DNA of 64,000 bases from SIG565 sp964607025 (GCA_964607025.1 CAZSIL010000002.1:34686-98685), one strand, 5' to 3'. Counted from the stretch's first letter, positions 51,115 to 60,077 are shown. A program made the numbers and translations. The notes: generated by a model from the sequence alone, not told the origin.

Positions 51115-52506
51115 TCAAGATTTCTCGTTTTTAATATAGTCATCTATTGCCCTCGCGGCGCGTTTTCCCGCACCCATTGCGAGAATTACGGTGGCGGCGC
51201 CCGTTACGGCATCACCACCCGCAAACACACCTTTTTTGGAGGTTCGACCGTTTTGGTCGGCAATAATTCCGCCCCATTTTTCAGTTTCGAGCCCAACGGT
51301 AGTAGATTTAATAAGTGGGTTGGGTGAGGTCCCAAGAGCCATAAGTACACAATCAACATCTATTTCAAATTCGCTGCCGTCTTTAACTATAGGGCGGCGC
51401 CTACCCGAAGCATCGGGCTCACCTAAGGTCATTTCCACGCATCGAATTTTTTCCACAAAACCATCCTCGCCTCCTAAAATTTCAACGGGGTTGGTAAGTG
51501 TTTTAAAGATAATGCCTTCTTCTTGCGCGTGTTCAATCTCTTCTGCTCTGGCGGGCAGTTCCTCCATACCGCGACGGTAGATTATATAAACGTCAGCCCC
51601 AAGGCGTTTAGCGCAACGTGCCGCATCCATAGCGACGTTGCCGCCACCCACAACTGCAACAGTTTTGGCTTTCTGTACTGGGGTATCGCTATTCTCCATA
51701 TATGCTTTCATAAGATTAATTCGGGTTAAAAATTCGTTGGCGCTGTATACACCTTTTAAATTTTCACCCGGAATATTCATAAATTTAGGCAGTCCTGCAC
51801 CCGAACCGATAAATACAGCATCAAAACCAAATTCACCCATTAATTCATCAACAGAAAAGGTTTTGCCGATAACGGTGTTCGTTTCAATTTTAACGCCTAA
51901 TTTTTTAAGACCTTCAATTTCTTTTGTTACTATAGATTTCGGCAAACGGAATTCGGGTATACCGTATACCAGCACACCGCCTGCGATATGAAGCGCCTCA
52001 AAAACTGTTACCTGATATCCCATTTTCGCAAGTTCACCCGCACACGTAAGCCCTGAGGGACCTGAGCCGATAACGGCTATTTTGTGGGGAAGCGCCGCGG
52101 GGCGCAAAATATCCATATTAGTTTTTGTGTTGTGGTAGTCGGCAACAAAACGCTCTAATCTACCTATAGCAACCGGCTCACCTTTTAATCCTCGCACACA
52201 CTTTTGCTCACACTGTGTCTCCTGCGGACAAACCCTGCCGCAAACAGCGGGAAGGGCGGAAGATACGGCGATAATTTTATATGCTTCTTCAAATTCGCCT
52301 GCTGCAACCTTTTCGATAAATGCGGGTATATCAATTTCAACAGGGCAACCCGAAACACAGGGTTTATTTTTACAGTTAAGGCAACGCTTTGCTTCATCAA
52401 TTGCTTGGTCACGTGTGTAACCGAGTGCAACTTCCTCAAAAACGGTGGCTCGGTATTGGGGCTCGAGAGTTGGCATTTCGTTTTTCTTCATACTCATATT
52501 AGCCAT
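51115..52506 (-). CDS. nfnB: NADPH-dependent ferredoxin:NAD+ oxidoreductase large subunit (NfnB/GltD-like)
   Basis: A 463-residue flavo-iron-sulfur protein. The N-terminal 4Fe-4S region 'CLNCKNKPCVSGCPV' near 42-56 and 'CGRVCPQETQCEQKCV' near 95-110, then FAD-binding 'VIGSGPSGLTCAGELAKMG' near 147 and NADPH-binding 'VVGGGNVAMDAARCAKRLG' near 285, ending 'FAGGDAVTGAATVILAMGAGKRAA'. With the adjacent FNR-like subunit it forms the electron-bifurcating Nfn pair, which links reduced ferredoxin and NADH to NADPH. Annotation as a glutamate synthase small subunit is less likely because no large GltB gene is present. Confidence 0.92.
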   Translation of the reverse strand: MANMSMKKNEMPTLEPQYRATVFEEVALGYTRDQAIDEAKRCLNCKNKPCVSGCPVEIDIPAFIEKVAAGEFEEAYKIIAVSSALPAVCGRVCPQETQCEQKCVRGLKGEPVAIGRLERFVADYHNTKTNMDILRPAALPHKIAVIGSGPSGLTCAGELAKMGYQVTVFEALHIAGGVLVYGIPEFRLPKSIVTKEIEGLKKLGVKIETNTVIGKTFSVDELMGEFGFDAVFIGSGAGLPKFMNIPGENLKGVYSANEFLTRINLMKAYMENSDTPVQKAKTVAVVGGGNVAMDAARCAKRLGADVYIIYRRGMEELPARAEEIEHAQEEGIIFKTLTNPVEILGGEDGFVEKIRCVEMTLGEPDASGRRRPIVKDGSEFEIDVDCVLMALGTSPNPLIKSTTVGLETEKWGGIIADQNGRTSKKGVFAGGDAVTGAATVILAMGAGKRAARAIDDYIKNEKS

Positions 52507-53346
52507 CTATTTTACCCCCTTGAATAAATTACAGGTGTCGGCGTGTCTTTGACGCTCAAAACTCGAATAGGTGCTTGAACGCTTAATCGCTTCGTCAAAA
52601 TCTATTTCGTGCCCATCAAATTCGGGACCGTCAACACAAGCAAACACAGTTTTACCACCAACAGTGAGTCGACAACCGCCGCACATACCCGTACCGTCAA
52701 CCATAATCGGATTCATACTGGCAACAGTTTTTATGCTGTATTCTTTGGTAAGTGCGCACACAAATTTCATCATAATAAGCGGACCGATGGTTATAACTTC
52801 ATCAAACTTCTCGCCGTTATCGATTAATTTTTTAAGTGCGTTTGTAACAAGACCTTTTTCACCCTTACTTCCGTCATCAGTCATAAGGTAGAAGGCGTTA
52901 CTCACATTTTTGAATTCTTCTTCCAGAATAACCAAATCTTTATTTCTAAAGCCAGTGATAGCGGTTACTTCGCATCCGTTCTCAAACAGTTTTTTAGCGA
53001 TGGGGTAGGCGATAGCGCATCCTACACCGCCACCCACAACGGCTACTTTTTTGAGCCCATCCGTATGGGTTGCTTTGCCTAAGGGACCAACAAAATCGGT
53101 TATGTATTCATTTTCTTGCTTGTGATTTAACTTTTCGGTTGTAGCGCCTACAATCTGGAAAATTATAGTAACTGTACCTGTTTTTCTGTTAAAATCGGCA
53201 ATCGTTAAGGGAATACGCTCACCGTTTTCGTCCACGCGCAAAATTATAAACTGCCCCGGTTCCGCCTTACGCGCAACTGTGGGCGCTTCAATTTCCATCA
53301 GTGTAACTGTGGGGTTTAAAACTTGTTTTTTAACTATCTTGTACAA
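52507..53346 (-). CDS. nfnA: NADPH-dependent ferredoxin:NAD+ oxidoreductase small subunit (NfnA)
   Basis: A 279-residue ferredoxin-NADP+ reductase-type protein. An FAD-binding beta barrel comes first ('PGQFIILRVDENGERIPLTIAD'), then an NAD-binding domain ('VGGGVGCAIAYPIAKKL'), and near the end a 2Fe-2S site with Cys in 'GTGMCGGCRLTVGGKTVFACVDG'. The family begins with YKIVKK, so I take the TTG at 53346 as start; GGAG lies 8 bases before it, and the ATG 18 bases earlier has no ribosome site. Its stop abuts the nfnB start. Confidence 0.92.
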   Translation of the reverse strand: MYKIVKKQVLNPTVTLMEIEAPTVARKAEPGQFIILRVDENGERIPLTIADFNRKTGTVTIIFQIVGATTEKLNHKQENEYITDFVGPLGKATHTDGLKKVAVVGGGVGCAIAYPIAKKLFENGCEVTAITGFRNKDLVILEEEFKNVSNAFYLMTDDGSKGEKGLVTNALKKLIDNGEKFDEVITIGPLIMMKFVCALTKEYSIKTVASMNPIMVDGTGMCGGCRLTVGGKTVFACVDGPEFDGHEIDFDEAIKRSSTYSSFERQRHADTCNLFKGVK

Positions 53347-53509
53347 TGAGTTCACTCCATCCAAAATGGGAAATTAAAAAAATCTTTCATTATTATAGCA
53401 TTTAATTATCTAAAAATCTATATTTCTTAAAAATATTGTATAAAATAATTGCTTTTGTTTTATATGAATGATAAAACGAAAGCAAATATAGGTAGCAGAG
53501 GTGTTTGCT

Positions 53510-53605
53510 ATGCGTGAAAAAATTTGTTTTGATAATAATTGGCGTTTCCATAAAGGCGATATTGAGTATGTAACACCTAATTTTAAGGGTGTTATGTCTA
53601 ACTGA
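53510..53605 (+). pseudogene. N-terminal remnant of a GH2 (beta-galactosidase-like) gene
   Basis: A 31-codon frame beginning 'MREKICFDNNWRFHKGDI' behind a proper GAGGTG ribosome site. This opening is typical of GH2 beta-galactosidases and relatives, but the frame stops after 'FKGVMSN' and the following 300 bases show no continuation in any frame. It looks like the stump left when the rest of the gene was lost. Confidence 0.55.
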
Positions 53606-53810
53606 ATTTATAGTAGCACTTGTATACAAAAAAGTCAATGTAGATTATGAAAGCTTAAAAAGTTTTGAATCAAATAATAATAACCGAAAAAGGCGATACA
53701 TATATTTATTGTAGATAAAAAAACGCACGGATTAAACAAGCGTTATTTGTGTAATTTGCATATAAGTTGTAAAATATTTATATAAATTTTGCCAAAAACA
53801 TCAAAACCCA

Positions 53811-53839
53811 TTGACATTTTGCCAAAAATATGGTTTAAT
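53811..53839 (+). promoter_or_regulatory. Promoter of lacI-type regulator and maltodextrin operon
   Basis: TTGACA, 17-base spacer, TTTAAT. The rest of 53606-53924 holds no gene; it is AT-rich and carries this promoter and the palindrome at 53851. Confidence 0.75.
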
Positions 53840-53850
53840 AGTTTTGTAGA

Positions 53851-53872
53851 AAACTGAAAACGTTTTCAGTTT
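53851..53872. promoter_or_regulatory. 22-bp palindrome: LacI-family operator or cre site
   Basis: AAACTGAAAACGTTTTCAGTTT is a perfect palindrome with the central CG of LacI/CcpA-type operators; its core TGAAAACGTTTTCA fits the cre consensus. It covers the start region of the promoter at 53811, so it should repress. Confidence 0.85.
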
Positions 53873-53924
53873 TTAAAAATCGCGATAGTTTTTGCTTTGT
53901 TTCAGTTAAGAAAAGGACCCAAAA

Positions 53925-54938
53925 ATGACCATAAAAGATGTTGCCGAATATAGCGGCGTTTCAATAAGCACAATTTCACGTGTGCTAAATAATCATCCTG
54001 ATGTACGCGAAGAGGTACGTGCAAAGGTTTTAAGAGCAATACAGGAGCTGCACTACGTTCCAAACAGCAGCGCAAGAGATTTGGTAAAGACCCAGTCTGA
54101 TGCGATAGGGGTTGTAGTGCGAGGTGTTGAAAACCCGTTTTTAACATCGGTGTTGCGTTCTATAGAAGAAGCGATACGAAACGCGGGCTACACAATGGTA
54201 ATCCACCAAATAGGCACCGAGGATGATGAGCTTGCCGCAGGCGCAGGGCTTGTTCGTTCAAAACGGCTTTGCGGCTTGATACTACTTGGCGGAAGGTTTG
54301 ATTATACAGCCGAGCAAATAGCAACAGTTGAGGTGCCGTTTGTTTGCTGTACATATACAAACAGCTTTGGTAGTCTTGATAAAAAGGCATATTCTTCGGT
54401 TTTTATTGATGACTATGCCGAGGCCTACAAGGCAGTTAAGCTTTTAATAGAAAAAGGCCACAAAAAAATTGCCGTATTGCTTGATGCTACGGATGACCGC
54501 TCGATAAGTGAGCTTAGATACAAAGGCTATTGCGCAGCACTTCGTGATGCGGGCATTGAGTTTGATAAAGCTTTGGTTGAGCAAACCCGTGGCTATAGTA
54601 TGAAAAAAGCATACAATGCGGCCGAGCGTTTGCTTGCAAGAAGAAAAGATTTTACTGCACTTTTCACAGTTTCCGATTCAATGGGCATAGCCGCAATAAA
54701 AGCACTGCATGGCGCAGGCGTTAAGGTGCCGGAAGATTGCTCGGTAATAGCGATTGATGGCATTGAGGTATCTAAATATACGATACCTGCGCTCACCACA
54801 CTCAAACAACCGCGAAAACCGATGGGGTATGAAGCGGTACGCATTTTAGTTGATGTTATAAAGGGCAAAAAGAATTGCCAGCTGCGGCTTAAAACCGAGC
54901 TTCGCGAGGGCGAAACGGTGGCGCCACCCAAAATTTGA
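53925..54938 (+). CDS. LacI family transcriptional regulator
   Basis: A 337-residue repressor. N-terminal helix-turn-helix and hinge at 1-57 ('TIKDVAEYSGVSISTISRVLNNHPDV', 'VPNSSARDLVKTQSDAIGVV'), then the periplasmic-binding-like effector domain with 'ALFTVSDSMGIAAIKALHGAGVKVPEDCSVIAIDG' near 240-275. It lies at the head of a sugar ABC importer and malQ, and a palindromic operator covers its own promoter, so it probably controls the whole cluster in response to maltodextrin or a derived sugar. Confidence 0.94.
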   Translation: MTIKDVAEYSGVSISTISRVLNNHPDVREEVRAKVLRAIQELHYVPNSSARDLVKTQSDAIGVVVRGVENPFLTSVLRSIEEAIRNAGYTMVIHQIGTEDDELAAGAGLVRSKRLCGLILLGGRFDYTAEQIATVEVPFVCCTYTNSFGSLDKKAYSSVFIDDYAEAYKAVKLLIEKGHKKIAVLLDATDDRSISELRYKGYCAALRDAGIEFDKALVEQTRGYSMKKAYNAAERLLARRKDFTALFTVSDSMGIAAIKALHGAGVKVPEDCSVIAIDGIEVSKYTIPALTTLKQPRKPMGYEAVRILVDVIKGKKNCQLRLKTELREGETVAPPKI

Positions 54939-55016
54939 TTTTTACGCCTAAAGGCGTGGAAATATAATTTATTAAACAATCGCACAGGAGTGCGAGATTT
55001 AAAGGAGGACAAAATC

Positions 55017-56288
55017 ATGAAAAGAGCACTTTCCCTTATTTTAGCGTTGGTACTCTGCGTTGGCTTATTTGCCGGTTGTGGCGGTGCCGAAAAGGGTTCG
55101 GTTTACTGGTTAAACTTCAAACCCGAATCTGACGAGGTTCTTCAAGAAATCGCAAAGATGTACAAAGAAGAAACCGGCGTTGACGTAAAGGTTGTTACAG
55201 CCGCTTCAGGTACATACAACCAAACATTGCTTGCTGAAATGGACAAAACGGAAGCTCCGACCTTGTTCGTTATCGGTAACCAGAATGCAGTAAAAGATTG
55301 GAAAAAATATGCACTCAATCTTAAAGACACTGCAATTGCAAAAGAACTTAACACAGATGCATACAATCTCTATGATGAAGACGGAAATCTCGTTTCCATC
55401 GGTTATTGCTATGAGTGTTACGGTATCATCGTAAATCCCACCCTTATCGAAAAAGCCGGCTTTAAAATGGAAGACCTCAAAAACTTTGAAGGCTTAAAGA
55501 AGGTTGCCGAGAGCATCCACGCACGTGCAAAAGAACTCGGTTTCGATGCATTCAGTGCTTCTGATATGGATGATTCTTCTTCTTGGCGTTTCACAGGCCA
55601 CATGGCTAACCTTGAATACTACTATGAATCCAAAGATGCAGGCGGCTGGAAAGAATGCCCCGAAAGCATCAAGGGTACATACATGGCTAACTTCAAAAAC
55701 CTTTATGACCTTTGCATTAACAACAGCACAGTTGCTCCCAACACACTCGCAACAGGCGGTCATGATGCTCAGAACGAGTTCAAAACAGGTAAAGCTGCTT
55801 TCTATGTAAATGGTTCTTGGGAATATTCAGCAGTTGCCGAGAGCGTTCCGAACGCTACAATGATTCCTTACTACTGTGGTGTTGAAGGCGAAGAAAAAGC
55901 CGGTCTTAACTGCGGTACAGAAAACTGCTGGGCTATCAACTCTAAGGCTTCTAAAGCTGACCAGAAGGCAACGATGGACTTTATGGTATGGTGCGTAACC
56001 GATCCTGAAGCTTCACGCAAATTAGTTGACACCTTCGGCGTTATGCCTTATAAGAACGCTGCTGAATCTACAAACGGCTTCCTTGCTGCTGCTAACAAGT
56101 ATGCGGAAAATGGTTGCTATGTAATGGATTGGGCTACCAACTATCAGCCGAACGTTGATGAGTATCGTAAGGCATTGGTTTCTGCTCTTAATGCTTACAA
56201 TGCAGATCAGAGTGATGCTAACTGGGCAAAAGTTAAAACCGCATTTGTTGACGGTTGGGCTGTTCAGTACAAGGCTGCTAATAAATAA
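55017..56288 (+). CDS. Sugar ABC transporter substrate-binding lipoprotein (maltodextrin type)
   Basis: A 423-residue family 1 (MalE-like) binding protein. The signal peptide ends in lipobox 'LFAGC' (C20). The two-lobe pattern is clear, with 'GEEKAGLNCGTENCWAINSKASKADQKATMDFMVWCVTDPEAS' near 300-340 and a C-terminal 'VDGWAVQYKAANK'. AAAGGAGG lies 9 bases before the ATG at 55017, which excludes a longer frame. With the two permeases and malQ downstream it most likely captures malto-oligosaccharides. Confidence 0.93.
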   Translation: MKRALSLILALVLCVGLFAGCGGAEKGSVYWLNFKPESDEVLQEIAKMYKEETGVDVKVVTAASGTYNQTLLAEMDKTEAPTLFVIGNQNAVKDWKKYALNLKDTAIAKELNTDAYNLYDEDGNLVSIGYCYECYGIIVNPTLIEKAGFKMEDLKNFEGLKKVAESIHARAKELGFDAFSASDMDDSSSWRFTGHMANLEYYYESKDAGGWKECPESIKGTYMANFKNLYDLCINNSTVAPNTLATGGHDAQNEFKTGKAAFYVNGSWEYSAVAESVPNATMIPYYCGVEGEEKAGLNCGTENCWAINSKASKADQKATMDFMVWCVTDPEASRKLVDTFGVMPYKNAAESTNGFLAAANKYAENGCYVMDWATNYQPNVDEYRKALVSALNAYNADQSDANWAKVKTAFVDGWAVQYKAANK

Positions 56289-56320
56289 TTTTATCTAAAA
56301 ATTATTTATCAAATTATAGG

Positions 56321-56360
56321 CGGGGCGGGCGATTATGATTCGCCCACCCCGTTTTTATTT
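56321..56360 (+). terminator. Intra-operon hairpin after binding-protein gene
   Basis: CGGGGCGGGCG-ATTATGATT-CGCCCACCCCG followed by TTTTTATTTTT. A strong stem and T tract between binding protein and permease; it would lower permease expression relative to the binding protein. Confidence 0.85.
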
Positions 56361-56382
56361 TTAAGGCAAAGGGGATGAAATT

Positions 56383-57291
56383 TTGAAGAAGAGCAAAAAA
56401 CTGGGCAGCGGCAGCACACTGCGCGGGCCGTTAGCCAAGTGGGGCTGGTTCTTTTTAGGACCTGTTTTGATTGCCTTTGTAATTGGCTTTGTGTGGCCGT
56501 TTATGCAGGGCATTTATCTTTCTTTTTGTAAATTTAGATTGATTTCCGACACAGAGTTTGTGGGATTTGAAAATTACCTTGAAGTGTTTAAGGATGAAAG
56601 CTTTCTTCATTCTTTTTGGTATACGGCGCTATTTGCCATTGTAAGCTTGGTGCTTATAAACATATTGGCATTTGCCGTTGCTTACGCATTAACACAAGGT
56701 ATCAAGGGCTCAAACATTTTCCGTACAGTGTTCTTTATGCCGAACCTTATAGGCGGCATTGTTCTCGGATATATATGGTCAATGATTTTTGACGGCATTT
56801 TATCTCAGTTTGATACTTCAATTTTGCTTGAGTCAAAATGGGGCTTCTGGGGTCTTATAATACTACTGTGTTGGCAACAAATAGGATATATGATGATAAT
56901 CTATATAGCGGGGCTGCAGGCGGTATCCGAGGATATGCTTGAGGCCGCAAGAATTGACGGCGCAAATCAGGGTCAAACGCTTTTCCGCGTTATAATACCC
57001 AACGTTATGCCGTCCATCACGATTTGTACCTTCTTATCACTAACCAACGGCTTTAAGTTGTTTGACCAAAACTTAGCGTTAACTGCCGGTCAGCCCTATA
57101 TCATACAAGAGGGTGGCACGGTTATAAAAACAACCGAAATGCTGGCACTTAATATATATAGCACGTTCTATGGCCAAAGCGCAGGGTCTCAAGGTGTGGC
57201 TCAAGCAAAGGCGGTTATATTCTTTATCTTGGTTGCGGGCCTCGGCCTTATGCAGCTTGCCATAACTCGCAAGAGGGAGGTACAGCAATGA
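56383..57291 (+). CDS. Sugar ABC transporter permease (MalF type)
   Basis: A 302-residue inner-membrane protein with six helices. The cytoplasmic EAA loop reads 'EDMLEAARIDGANQGQTLFRVIIPNVMPSI' near 186-215. It lacks the large MalF periplasmic domain of enterics, as usual in Gram-positives. A TTG start at 56383 follows AAAGGGG at 8 bases; ATG at 56375 is out of frame. Overlaps the next permease by 4 bases. Confidence 0.93.
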   Translation: MKKSKKLGSGSTLRGPLAKWGWFFLGPVLIAFVIGFVWPFMQGIYLSFCKFRLISDTEFVGFENYLEVFKDESFLHSFWYTALFAIVSLVLINILAFAVAYALTQGIKGSNIFRTVFFMPNLIGGIVLGYIWSMIFDGILSQFDTSILLESKWGFWGLIILLCWQQIGYMMIIYIAGLQAVSEDMLEAARIDGANQGQTLFRVIIPNVMPSITICTFLSLTNGFKLFDQNLALTAGQPYIIQEGGTVIKTTEMLALNIYSTFYGQSAGSQGVAQAKAVIFFILVAGLGLMQLAITRKREVQQ

Positions 57292-58145
57292 GGATGAATA
57301 AACTTTTAGGAAAAAACGCAGGCAAAAATGCCCTTACCGTGCTTTTCTCGGCAATCAGCATTGTTTATATTATGCCTGTTTTGGCAGTTGTACTAAACTC
57401 ATTTAAGTTAAATACATTTGTTAAGACAAATACCTTTGATTTTCCAAACGCCGAGAGTTTTGCGGGCTTTGCAAACTTTATAAAGGGAATGACCTTTGGA
57501 AATTACCCCTTTGCAAACAGCGTGTTATATAGTATAATCATAACTATACTATCAACAGCGCTTATACTTTTGTTTACATCAATGGCGGCGTGGTATATCG
57601 CCCGCCGTGATTCGGGAATATGCAAAACTGTTTACTATTTGTGTGTATTTTCAATGGTGGTTCCTTTCCAAATGGTTATGTTTCCGCTTTCAAAAACAGC
57701 GGACAGACTGGGGCTTAACTCGCCGTGGACTATACCGATAGTATACTTGGGCTTCGGTGCGGGCCTTGCAATATTTATGTTTACGGGCTTCGTAAAATCT
57801 ATACCGCTCGAAATAGAAGAGGCAGCAGCCATTGACGGTTGCGGTCCTGTTCGCACATATTTTTCAGTTGTTATGCCTATGCTTTATCCCACAATGATCT
57901 CGGTAGGTATTTTGGAGATTATGTGGGTATGGAACGATTATCTCCTGCCCGTACTTGTATTGGATATAAATAAATACCGCACAATACCGATACATATACA
58001 GTACTTAAAGGGAAGCTATGGTACAGTAGATTTAGGCGCCACTATGGCATTAATATTACTCAGTATTATACCCGTAATTATATTCTATCTTGCTTGTCAA
58101 AAGCATATCATCAAGGGGGTAGCGGCAGGTGCAGTCAAAGGATAA
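57288..58145 (+). CDS. Sugar ABC transporter permease (MalG type)
   Basis: A 285-residue permease with six helices and the EAA loop 'IEEAAAIDGCGPVRTYFSVVMPMLYPT' near 182-208. It pairs with the MalF-type permease. GGAGG precedes the ATG within the upstream gene. No MsmK/MalK ATPase gene is in the cluster, so a shared ATPase from elsewhere in the genome must energise it, as is common in Gram-positives. The end overlaps malQ by 17 bases. Confidence 0.93.
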   Translation: MRMNKLLGKNAGKNALTVLFSAISIVYIMPVLAVVLNSFKLNTFVKTNTFDFPNAESFAGFANFIKGMTFGNYPFANSVLYSIIITILSTALILLFTSMAAWYIARRDSGICKTVYYLCVFSMVVPFQMVMFPLSKTADRLGLNSPWTIPIVYLGFGAGLAIFMFTGFVKSIPLEIEEAAAIDGCGPVRTYFSVVMPMLYPTMISVGILEIMWVWNDYLLPVLVLDINKYRTIPIHIQYLKGSYGTVDLGATMALILLSIIPVIIFYLACQKHIIKGVAAGAVKG

Positions 58146-59637
58146 TTATATTGAACGCAGCAGCGGCATTTTAATGCCTTTGTTTTCTTTGCCTTCGCCT
58201 TACGGTATTGGCACTTTGGGAAAGTCGGCTTACGAATTTGTGGATTTTTTAGCGGATGCAAAGCAGACGTGGTGGCAAATTTTGCCCGTTGGACCTACAA
58301 GCTATGGCGATTCTCCGTATCAAAGCTTATCCACCTATGCAGGCAACCCGTATCTTATTGATTTGGACATTTTAAAGGCCGATGGGCTACTGACTGCCGA
58401 TGAAATAGAGCAAATGTACTGGGGCGATAATTCCGAGCGTGTAGATTACGGCGCGCTTTATCAAAACCGTTTTGTGCTGCTTAAAAAAGCAATGGACCGT
58501 GGGTTTGATAGAGATAAGGAAAAAATTGAAGAATTCGAAGCCGATAATTCCGATTGGTTGCCCGATTATACGCTATATATGGCGCTTAAACGCCATTTTG
58601 ATATGCGCCCATGGACCCATTGGCCCGATGATGCGGCCCGCCTTAGAAAGCCCGAGGCGTTAAAAAAATACCGTGAAAAGTTAACAGATGATATAAAGCT
58701 ATTTACATATATTCAGTACCTTTTCTTTAGTCAGTGGAAGGAGCTTCGTGAGTATGCCCACAATAAAGGAATTGGAATAATAGGAGATATTCCGATATAT
58801 GTAGCGCTCGATTCGGTTGATGTTTGGGCATCTCCCGAGGAGTTTATGCTTGATGAAAAGGGCTTTCCGAGTGAGGTTGCAGGTGTACCGCCCGACTATT
58901 TCACAGCCGAAGGACAGCTTTGGGGTAATCCGCTTTATAACTACGATAAAATGAAAGAGGATGGTTATGGCTGGTGGGTGCGCCGTATTGGTGGTGCCTC
59001 CAAGATATACGATGTCATCCGCATCGACCACTTCCGCGGCTTAGAAAGCTTTTGGGCAGTACCATACGGCGATAAAAATGCTATAAACGGTCATTGGAAA
59101 AAGGGACCGGGTATGTCGCTTATCGGGGTGCTTAAAGAACGCTTCCCGCATATACGTTTTATCGCCGAGGATCTCGGCTATCCATCGCCCGAGGTGATAC
59201 AGCTGTTAAAGGATTCCGGCTTCCCCGGTATGAAGGTGCTGGAATTTGCATTTGATTCAAGAGATTCAAGCAACTATTTGCCCCACGCATATACCGATAA
59301 CTGTGTGTGCTATGCAGGTACGCACGATAACGATACATTAAAGGGTTGGCTTGAAAAAATTAATCAGGATGACCTTAGAAAAGCGGTTGAGTATTTAGGA
59401 CTCAACGAAAAAGAAGGGTATATTTGGGGTATTTTGCGAGGCGGTATGAGTAGCGTTGCGCGACTTTTCGTAACGCAAATGCAGGATTATCTTGAACTGG
59501 ATAACTCTGCCCGAATAAACACTCCGGGCAACCCAGAGGGAAACTGGCAGTGGCGGATGGGCAAGGACGAATTAACTCCGGAATTAGCCAAAAAAATTGC
59601 CGATATGACATGTCTTTATAATAGGGCGAGTAAATAA
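58129..59637 (+). CDS. malQ: 4-alpha-glucanotransferase
   Basis: A 502-residue GH77 amylomaltase that rearranges maltodextrins and releases glucose. Barrel signatures: 'SSGILMPLFSLPSPYGIGTLG' near 10-30, 'GDIPIYVALDSVDVWA' near 223, nucleophile Asp in 'VIRIDHFRGLESFW' near 297, acid Glu in 'FIAEDLGYPSPEV' near 345 and 'GTHDNDTLKGWL' near 394. The start is a GTG within the end of the permease gene. Its place in the operon supports maltodextrin as the imported sugar. Confidence 0.96.
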   Translation: MQSKDNYIERSSGILMPLFSLPSPYGIGTLGKSAYEFVDFLADAKQTWWQILPVGPTSYGDSPYQSLSTYAGNPYLIDLDILKADGLLTADEIEQMYWGDNSERVDYGALYQNRFVLLKKAMDRGFDRDKEKIEEFEADNSDWLPDYTLYMALKRHFDMRPWTHWPDDAARLRKPEALKKYREKLTDDIKLFTYIQYLFFSQWKELREYAHNKGIGIIGDIPIYVALDSVDVWASPEEFMLDEKGFPSEVAGVPPDYFTAEGQLWGNPLYNYDKMKEDGYGWWVRRIGGASKIYDVIRIDHFRGLESFWAVPYGDKNAINGHWKKGPGMSLIGVLKERFPHIRFIAEDLGYPSPEVIQLLKDSGFPGMKVLEFAFDSRDSSNYLPHAYTDNCVCYAGTHDNDTLKGWLEKINQDDLRKAVEYLGLNEKEGYIWGILRGGMSSVARLFVTQMQDYLELDNSARINTPGNPEGNWQWRMGKDELTPELAKKIADMTCLYNRASK

Positions 59638-59640
59638 AAC

Positions 59641-59680
59641 AGAAGAAGGTATGAGATAAAACTCATACCTTCTTCTTGTA
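59641..59680 (+). terminator. Terminator of maltodextrin operon
   Basis: AGAAGAAGGTATGAG-ATAAAA-CTCATACCTTCTTCT, a 15-pair stem starting 4 bases past the malQ stop. The T tract is weak (TGTATG). Confidence 0.75.
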
Positions 59681-59692
59681 TGATGGAACCTA

Positions 59693-59750
59693 CGTCGCCG
59701 AACATTTTTGCTTTGCAGCAAAAATTGTTCAAACCCTAACCAATTCCCCA
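59693..59750. repeat. 58-bp direct repeat, copy 1
   Basis: Matches 59932-59989 with one visible mismatch. It contains the hairpin AACATTTTTGCT-TTGC-AGCAAAAATTGTT and ends in CAATTCCCCA. The bases that follow (GCCAAAA) make its end read ATTCCCCAGCCA, identical to the acceptor end of the tRNA-Gln fragment at 60031 but on the other strand. No gene is seen between 59638 and 60030. Confidence 0.85.
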
Positions 59751-59931
59751 GCCAAAACAAAAAATCACCCTGATGGGTGGTTTAGTTATCCTGGTTGTAT
59801 TTTCGGTTAAGGATAGTTTTGATGGGATACTCTGCGTCGGCACAATTTTGACCGCTCCGAGCGGTGCCCAAAATAGTTTGCCTTACTCGAGACTTTGGCA
59901 GTCATCAAAACCTATCGCGGTTTTGATGCTG

Positions 59932-59989
59932 CGTCGCCGAACATTTTTGCTTTGCAGCAAAAATTGTTCAAACCCTAATCAATTCCCCA
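59932..59989. repeat. 58-bp direct repeat, copy 2
   Basis: Second copy; its end merges with the terminator of the tRNA fragment and forms an extended inverted repeat with the tRNA 3' end across 59993-60030. Confidence 0.85.
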
Positions 59990-59992
59990 CAA

Positions 59993-60030
59993 AAAAACGA
60001 TAGCACACCGAGTGGTGTGCTATCGTTTTT
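59993..60030 (-). terminator. Terminator of tRNA-Gln
   Basis: AAAAACGATAGCACACC-GAGT-GGTGTGCTATCGTTTTT, directly after the CCA end of the tRNA fragment on the minus strand. Its presence marks this as the original chromosomal 3' end of the tRNA gene. Confidence 0.9.
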
Positions 60031-60077
60031 TGGCTGGGGAATAGGGATTCGAACCCCAACAAACAGAGTCAGAGTCT
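60031..60077 (-). other. tRNA-Gln(CTG) 3' fragment, probable attachment site
   Basis: On the minus strand AGACTCTGACTCTGTTTGT (anticodon loop with CTG and 3' stem strand), then a T arm with TTCGAAT, then TTCCCCA, G and CCA. The 5' half (acceptor strand, D arm, most of the 5' anticodon stem) is absent from the bases that follow. A tRNA that breaks at the anticodon stem and keeps its 3' end is the usual mark of tyrosine-integrase insertion. Confidence 0.72.

Noticed and set aside
51115..53346. Glutamate synthase small subunit with dihydroorotate dehydrogenase electron-transfer subunit
   Set aside because: These are the common automatic names, but the two adjacent subunits without GltB or PyrD match the NfnAB pair better.
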